64,000 nucleotides of DNA from Medicago truncatula. Lineage: Eukaryota > Streptophyta > Magnoliopsida > Fabales > Fabaceae. The notes beneath the pieces were generated by a model. That model saw only the letters and a program-made list of their open reading frames with translations, was not told the DNA's origin and searched no databases. Where the stretch lies: the NCBI RefSeq assembly GCF_003473485.1, contig NC_053045.1:1514501-1578500 (forward strand). Reading direction: 5' to 3'. Shown here one piece after another: positions 57,558-64,000 of this stretch. Within the stretch, counting starts at the first letter, position 1. The number at the start of each line of letters is the position of its first letter. The position numbers were made by a program, and so were the translations under genes.

Positions 57558-60247
57558 ATGAGAACATCAAAATTTGCATGTCTTCTAATTGTTTCTGTTT
57601 GTTTGCTATTATTTGCAACAGTTTCAAGATTGAATATTCCTAATGTTTCTTATTATGCCACAGTCACAAATTTACAAAAACAATACAATGATCCTAAGAA
57701 AGTTCTTGTATCAAAAGGAAAAGGGTACCCTCCAGTGTTTGCATATTGGATTTTCGGCACGAAAGGAGAGAGTAAGAAGATGATGAGATTGTTGAAAGCA
57801 ATATATCATCCAAGAAATCAACACCTACTTCAACTCGATGATTGTTCATCGGACTCAGAAAGAATGGATTTAGCTCTTTATATTAAATCTCATATGGTTT
57901 TTGAAGAATTTGGAAATGTGAATGTTGTTGGAAAGAGTTATGCTATCAATAAGATGGGATCTTCTTCACTTTCTGCTTCTTTACATGCTGCTTCCTTACT
58001 TCTTAAAGTGAACTCAGATTGGGATTGGTTCTTCACATTAAGTGCTTCTGATTATCCTCTCATGACTCAAGATGGTATGTTTTGTTAATGTCTATGTTTT
58101 ATTAACATTTTTGTTCTAATGTTCATGATAATTTAGTGATAAATATCCATGAGTTTTGTCCCAAATTGAAGTCAATTTAAATTTTTGGGTTAATAAAGTA
58201 AATGGTAATATTCAAAATTTCATTTTTAGTCCCTACAGAAAGAAAAAAAAAATCGTACTTTTTAGGCATCTAAAATTTTTTCATCAGTATTTTTAGTTCC
58301 TGTAAAATTTTCTTTGTCCCGAAAAAAGCTACAGAAAATGTTACACGATTAAAAAATGCGACATTTCTTTGGAGGAATAAGAAACGAAATTCTAAATATT
58401 TATAGACATTATTTACTTACCAACAAGATAGTGATGACATTCATATTCAAATGAGCTTTGTGCAGATATCCTTCATGCTTTCACATCCCTACCAAAAAAT
58501 CTCAACTTTATTCATTACACTAACAAGACACTACGTAACGAGTAAGTAATTTCCAAGTTATAAGGTTTGGATTATTTCCTTAATTATAATCCCATGTTAC
58601 AACACAGTTTTAATAACACAATCATAGTGAATGTTGTAAAAAGTGGAACAATAATTTTCAAATATCTCAATCATAGTTATAATGTAATGTAGTTGATGAC
58701 ATTATGCAGGCAACGAAACATGAATCAAATAGTGGTAGACCCAAGCTTACATGAAGAAAAGAGTAGTTCACTTTACTTTGCTGTTGAGGCCAGAGATACT
58801 CCTGATGCTTTTAAGATATTTCGAGGTCAATTTACTTTCAAAAACTTTTCAATTAAAACAAATTTGATGATTGAATACTAACAATCGTTTTTAGTGTGTG
58901 TTTGGATTAGTGGTGAAATTTGCAAATTATGGTCTAAAAGCTACAATTCTTAATATTCACAAAATTAACTTAATTTTGTCAAACTCACTCTCAGTCCAAA
59001 CATACCTAGTCCCTTATGGTGGGTTAACACATCTTAGTTTTAATGGATTAATCACATATTTTTTTTAAAAATTGTATCCAATCGTTAATATATGGATGTT
59101 GCTCTTTAGGCACCTAGGAAAGTTGAACGGTGGTTAATTACTGATTGCTTCACTTTTTAGATCGGTTAAACCGATTATAAAAGTGTCTAACAATAATGCT
59201 CGATAGTGCATGTGAGCAATTGCTGGTAGGATCTAGATATATCTCTTAGGATGAATCAATGGTACTTCCTTCATGGATTTTAAAGGAGAGTTTGGATGGC
59301 TCCTCTCATTTTAGAATATTCAAACAGAACCTTAGCTTTTATTATCTTTTGGTGCATTTCATCTTCCTTATAGGTACCACAAAAAAGATATACCTTATAT
59401 TGATTCTAAAGAAAAACTTGTCTGATTTAAACTTTGTGAATAGCCAAAATATATATACCAAGAATAATTTGAGTGTATTAGTTAATATTGTAAACAAGTT
59501 TTAAGAAATAAAACTATGACATAACAATGCATTGGATATATGTCCATGTGATTTAAGATGCAAATTTCTAGCCACTAAATTGCTTGACTTAAAAAATTAT
59601 ATTGATATATACGACCGTCCATGCTTTTTTATGGAGTATTGTGTAAACAATTTGACGTGTTTTCCATATGAATTTATAGTTGTTAATTAGTAGTAATTTC
59701 TAATGTCATTTAATTAATAGGTTCTCCTTGGATGATTCTTACAAGATCATTTATGGAGTATTGTGTAAATGGATGGGACAATTTACCAAGAAAGCTACTA
59801 ATGTTTTTCAGCAATGTAGCTTATCCTATGGAAACTTATTTCCACACAGTCCTATGTAACTCCCATGAGTTCAAAAACACCACAGTGGACAATAATCTAA
59901 TTTTTAGTTTTTTTGACATTGATCCATCAGAATATCAATTACTTGATATGTCACACTATGATACAATGATGGAAACTGGTGCTGTATTTGCACGTCCATT
60001 TGGTGAAGGTGATCTTGTTCTAGAGAAAATTGATGATTTGGTTCTTAATAGAACTTTAAATGGATTTGTTCAAGGAGAATGGTGTTCAAGTTCAAATTTA
60101 GAGATAAATAAAACTACAAATTTAGTATCTGGTAACATTGATGTTGTAAAGCCAGGAATGTTTGGCATCAAACTTAGAACTCTATTAGGTGAAATTGTCA
60201 ATAGTGGGAGATATAGAGATTGTCAATGTCAATTGCAATTAGTGTGA
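57558..60247 (+). CDS. GT14 family (core-2/I-branching-like, DUF266) glycosyltransferase, GlcAT14-like
   Basis: Four exons: 57558-58074, 58466-58541, 58710-58825 and 59721-60247, total 1236 bases, 411 residues. An in-frame ATG at 57522 would add 12 residues; 57558 (MRTSKFAC) is preferred because the signal-anchor starts right after it. The anchor is LLIVSVCLLLFATV (about 9-22), type II Golgi topology. The catalytic domain has YPPVFAYWIFGTKGESKKMM, RLLKAIYHPRNQHLLQLDDC, VVGKSYAINKMGSSSLSASL, DWDWFFTLSASDYPLMTQD, then GSPWMILTRSFMEYCVNGWD and PMETYFHTVLCNS. These are the signature blocks of plant GT14, whose characterised members (GlcAT14A-C) add beta-glucuronic acid to type II arabinogalactan. 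The C-terminus ends LLGEIVNSGRYRDCQCQLQL. The length is typical. Intron 1 contains a MITE-like repeat. Confidence 0.93.
58190..58432 (+). repeat. MITE-like repeat in glycosyltransferase intron 1
   Basis: Left side aaagtaaatggtaatattca then 'aaatttcatttttagtccc'. Minus strand of the right side 'gtaagtaaataatgtctataaatatttagaatttcgtttctta'. The arms are imperfect inverted repeats. Diverged copy on the minus strand at 1090-1365. Confidence 0.5.
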
Positions 60248-61401
60248 CAAAAAATGTCAATGTTGCTAGAATCACTTTTGATGGTGAATTCATTTTTAAC
60301 CAATTTTAACTAATTGGGCTATTTAGGTTTGCAATTTGTTCATTCAAAAGTAAATTTGCTCATTTTGGTTCTTTTCTATGTTTTTCATGAAAAAATTTCA
60401 TGAAATGTTATATGATTTTCTAAATATTACTCAATTTAAGTTGGAGTTATTTGTACTTGAAATAAGAGTAAATACTCATTTCACTCACAAGAAAACTGTG
60501 ATACGATCAATTTAATTCTGAAAAAAATAAAACCAATTTTACTCTGTAAGAATAAAAAAAAAATTATGACAACTTAGTCTTTACTTGAATCACCATAAAG
60601 AAATGGACAATTTGGTCATCGACAACAATATTTAAAAAGAGTGTGAGACAATTTGGTCATAGAGCAACTTTAGTAGTGGTATTTCAACCCAGTTTCTTAG
60701 GTGGAGTAACCTAATTTCCACATTTTCTCAAGTTCATCCATTGCAGTCCGTATCCTCATTGATCGTTCATACAATCCTTGAATTTTTAAAGTAGCCTTTT
60801 TTTTTATGAAAAGTCAATGATGGAAATGCATTGTTGTAGAAGGAAGAGGAGAGAGTGTGAGACGACCGTGTTAGAAATTGTGAATGTTTGAGGGTATTTA
60901 TAGGGGAAATTTGTGAAGAATGAGTTGCATAGAGTGTAACGACTCTTAATTATGAGTCAAAAGACGTGTTCAAAGGGTTTTACCAGCCATTAAAGCAGGT
61001 AAGACCCTTTGAAAAACGTGTTCTATGAGTTACTCTTGCCGTCCAAAACTCTAACTTATTTCGAACTATACAATCTGAAAATTATCAACGCTTTTCGAAT
61101 TCTATAATCCGAAATGCTTCAATAATAGATAAAAATGAGTGCAACATCACACTTTGTGTAGGATGAGGGATATTTCGGATTATACAATCCGAAATAGTTC
61201 AGGACATCATTTTTTTTATTGGTAGTCCAGCACATGTTTTCATAAGTAGTAAAATCACACCCAAAAAAAATAATCGTCAACATTTTATTTTTAAATATCA
61301 TCAACGTTGTTGATAATAATTTTCTCTTTCAGAGTTACAAAAATTAAAAAACAATAATCGGTGCCATGAAGTACAAGTTGTTGTTTCTTAAAAAAAAAAA
61401 A
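60248..61401. other. 3' flank and intergenic
   Basis: The first ~200 bases are likely 3' UTR. 61050-61200 has three versions of a short palindromic phrase (atttcggattatacaatccgaaat and diverged forms 'tttcgaactatacaatctgaaa', 'ttttcgaattctataatccgaaa'). No gene. Confidence 0.45.
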
Positions 61402-62191
61402 GAGTTTTTCTATTTACACCCCATGTTTTTTTGGTTACACCCAAATTTTCTTAAAAGTTTTTTATAATACCAAAATTGCCCTTTTATATAAATTTTCTTA
61501 AAACCCTAATTTTATTCATTGTCACTGAGTTTCACCCTCTTTCACCCCACAAGCGATCACGAGCAAACAATTTGATGTTCAATATCAATCTCCATGAAAA
61601 TTAAAGAGTGAATCAAAATATTTTTCATCCATACTCAATTGGATATAAGTAATTGAATTTCTTCTTCTATTTGCAAGTTTCAATTTTTTTCCTTCAACTG
61701 CACTGATGCACTGTACGATTACGGTTTTAATTTACATTCGTAAGGTTAACTTAAATTCAGTTTAAGTAGGTTCATGTAAACTTAGTTTACATGAACCTAC
61801 TTAAACTGAGTTTACATGAACCTACTTAAATTAAGTTTACATGAACCTACTTAAACTGAGTTTATATGAACCTACTTAAACTGAGTTTACATGAACCTAC
61901 TTAAACTGAGTTTACAGAACAAGGAAAACACAATCGATTGAAGAACAACACTTGCTAACCTGATTTGCTTCGAATTTTCTTTGAAATCATGAATGGACGT
62001 GAGAAAGTATGGTTTTGAAAATCTTCGCAGAACACAATCGATCGATTGGAGAATTATGGTTTTGGAAGAGGGGTTTTGGGATGTAACCAAGAAAGAAGGA
62101 ATATGCTTTTTGAAAATCAAATTTTATGAAAGGGTAATATTGTCATTTTGGGGTGCAACCATGATTAACTAGGGTGCAAGTAGAAAAACTC
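61402..62191. mobile_element. TIR element with internal iterons, about 790 bp
   Basis: Left end gagtttttctatttacaccc then 'catg..ggttacaccc..aaattgcccttt'. Right end on the minus strand gagtttttctacttgcaccc then 'tagttaatcatggttgcacccc..aatattaccctttc'. The inverted ends share about 15-20 strong positions, then alternate blocks. A-runs flank both sides, so a target duplication cannot be fixed. No transposase; the interior holds the iteron array. Confidence 0.7.
61755..61918. repeat. 25-bp iterons with a leading hairpin
   Basis: The unit aacctacttaaactgagttt + acatg is repeated about five times from 61793 to 61918 with few changes. The first unit is preceded by its own reverse complement ('cagtttaagtaggttcatgtaaac' at 61757-61780), so that end can fold into a hairpin of about 25 bp. 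Confidence 0.9.
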
Positions 62192-62374
62192 AAAAGTTTA
62201 CGCGTGTTAGGCACTAATTTTATCAAATTACCTACATTCAACAAGTTTCCAAAAAAAAAAAAAAAAAATAGGTGGCATAAGTTTGACCATATCATCATTC
62301 ATTGATAATAATTTCCTAAAACAAATTTACTTCAACTTTTTTGTCAAACAAAATAAAAAAAATTCCTTTAGGCT

Positions 62375-62545
62375 TTGTTTGCGAGTTGGGTTTTGGAGGG
62401 GAGGGAAAGGGAAGGAAAGGCTTATGGAGTCAAAACCCTTGTTTGCGAGTTTTAAAAAAACAAGGGAAATGTTTTGGGGGGTTTTGAAGGGCTTCATTTG
62501 TCCAATTTTAAAGTTCCCCCAAATTGGGGGATTTTGGGGGGTTAA
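62375..62545. other. G-rich stretch before the minisatellite, possibly an element end
   Basis: 'tttgtttgcgagttgggttttggaggggagg' and 'cttgtttgcgagtttt' recur in a G-run-rich plus strand (gggggattttgggggg). It may be the outer end of the element whose centre is the inverted minisatellite. The open frame here is an artefact of low complexity. Confidence 0.35.
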
Positions 62546-62629
62546 ACATACAAATTGACAATTTTGCCTTCTTAATAATTCAAAATTTCAATTTTAGACA
62601 TTACTAAAATTATTACAATCTTTTTTTAA

Positions 62630-64000
62630 AAACAACTTATTCAAAACAACTTATTTATATAAAATAGCTTATTAAGTCCTCATTTTCAAAAATCGCTTAT
62701 TCAAAACAACTTATTTATATAAAACAGCTTATTACGATCTCATTTTAAAAAACTGCTTATTCAAAACAACTTATTTATACAAAACAGCTTATGACGACCT
62801 CATTTTCAAAAACGGCTTATTCAAAACAACTTATTTATATAAAACAGCTAAACGGCTTATTCAAAACAACTTATTTATATAAAACAGCTTATTACGACCT
62901 CATTTTCAAAAACTACTTATTCAAAACAACTTATTTATATAAAACAGCTTATTACGACCTCATTTTCAAAAACTACTTATTCAAAACAACTTATTTATAC
63001 AAAACAGCTTATTACGACCTCATTTTCAAAAATGGCTTATTCAAAACAACTTATTTATATAAAACAGCTTATTACGACCTCATTTTCAAAAACTACTTAT
63101 TCAAAACAACTTATTACGACCTCATTTTCAAAAACGGCTTACTCAAAACAACTTATTTATACAAAACAGCTTATTACGACCTCATTTTCAAAAACGGCTT
63201 ATTCAAAACAACTTATTTATATAAAACAGCTTATTACGACCTCATTTTCAAAAACTGTTTATTCAAAACAACTTATTTATATAAAACAGCTTATTACGAC
63301 CTCATTTTCAAAAACTGCTTATTCAAAACAACTTATTTATATAAAACAGGTTATTACGACCTTATTTTCAAAACGGCTTATTCAAATCAACTTATTTATA
63401 CAAAACAGCTTATTACGACCTCATTTTAAAAAACTGCTTATTCAAAACAACTTATTTATACAAAACAGCTTATTACGACCTCAGTTTAAAAAACTGCTTA
63501 TTCAAAACAACTTAAATATATAAAACAGCTTATTACGACCTCATTTTAAAAAACTGCTTATTCAAAACAACTTATTTATATAAAACAGCTTATTACGATC
63601 TCATTTTAAAAAACTGCTTATTCAAAACAACTTATTTATACAAAACAGCTTATTACGACCTCAGTTTAAAAAACTGCTTATTCAAAACAACTTAATTATA
63701 TAAAACAGCTTATCACGACCTCATTTTCAAAAACCGCTTATTCAAAACACCTTATTTATACAAAACAGCTTATTGCAACCTCATTTTCAAAAAAAGCTTA
63801 TTCAAAACAACTTATTTAAGTTGTTTTGAATAAGTTGTTTTTAAAAAAGAGATCGTAATAAGCGGTTTTGCATAAATAAGCTGTTTTGAATAAGAGGTTT
63901 TTGAAAATGAGGTCGTAATAAGCAGTTTTGTATAAATAAGTTATTTTGAATAAGTGGTTTTTGAAAATGAGGTCGTAATAAGATGTTTTATATAAATAAG
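62630..64000. repeat. 60-bp minisatellite array that inverts at a palindrome (63801-63830)
   Basis: The unit is cttattacgacctcattttc + aaaaactgcttattcaaaac + aacttatttatataaaacag (60 bp), about 19 full or partial copies on the plus strand. Two truncated units interrupt it (near 62850 and 63105). At 63801-63830 a perfect 14+2+14 palindrome (ttcaaaacaactta-tt-taagttgttttgaa) reverses the orientation. From 63816 to the window end the units run on the minus strand ('aataagcagttttgtataaa'). The array continues beyond the window. Long open frames through it (up to 212 codons) exist only because the period is divisible by three. Confidence 0.93.

Noticed and set aside
1-60000. CRISPR arrays, operons, phage or bacterial defence systems
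   Set aside because: The DNA is plant nuclear sequence with spliced genes; the tandem repeats seen have no unique spacers and no cas-like genes.
62791-63523. Long repetitive open frames (up to 212 codons) with SKTAYSKQLIYIKQL-type repeats
   Set aside because: They are readings of the 60-bp minisatellite in different frames; two overlapping frames are open at once and there is no start context, splice signal or non-repeat part.

Overview
The window is nuclear DNA from a flowering plant. It is AT-rich, the genes have many short exons with GT-AG introns, and intergenic space is full of short transposable elements. Gene content and repeat style (tRNA-derived SINEs, 'gggttaaatatg' Mutator-like ends, a large F-box family) point to a papilionoid legume, most likely Medicago or a close relative. 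That assignment is inference from recognition; no search was run.

Layout: 0.4-1.8 kb is a decayed TIR element. 2.3-2.7 kb may hold the first exon of an unrecognised gene. 2.9 kb is a SINE and 3.96-4.13 kb a nearly perfect palindromic MITE. 5.17-9.92 kb (minus) is an 11-exon ABCE/RLI ribosome-recycling ATPase. 10.39-14.31 kb is a TIR transposon whose only gene is a broken plant-mobile-domain (PMD) gene, followed directly by a second candidate Mutator-like element. 17.38-20.98 kb (plus) encodes a plastid-targeted, Rossmann-type ketopantoate-reductase-like protein. 22.14-22.66 kb is a Pack-MULE-like element carrying a beta-amylase exon fragment. 23.6-28.13 kb (plus) is a membrane protein of the At1g16860 type. 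28.8-31.0 kb is a repeat island: nested hAT elements and a ~100-bp tandem array. 31.4-32.6 kb is an F-box gene with an in-frame stop inside its F-box, and a duplicated 3' fragment lies at 34 kb. 35.0-35.9 kb is a LINE remnant.

37.4-53.2 kb is a compact block of three genes: a Golgi-type kelch protein (plus), an F-box/kelch protein (minus, convergent with it) and a plastid FMN-binding split-barrel protein (minus). From memory this order matches Arabidopsis At1g51540-At1g51550-At1g51560. 57.6-60.2 kb (plus) is a GT14-family (core-2/I-branching-like) glycosyltransferase. 61.4-62.2 kb is a TIR element with internal 25-bp iterons. From 62.6 kb to the end runs a 60-bp minisatellite that reverses orientation at a perfect palindrome (63,801-63,830), like the middle of a foldback element.

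The genes are ordinary single plant genes and do not form a pathway. The unusual biology is in the mobile DNA: a transposon carrying a PMD gene, a captured beta-amylase exon, TIRs with nested palindromes, and the inverted minisatellite. Exon boundaries were set by hand from GT-AG sites, reading phase and family recall. For the six intact genes the exon lengths sum to a whole number of codons.
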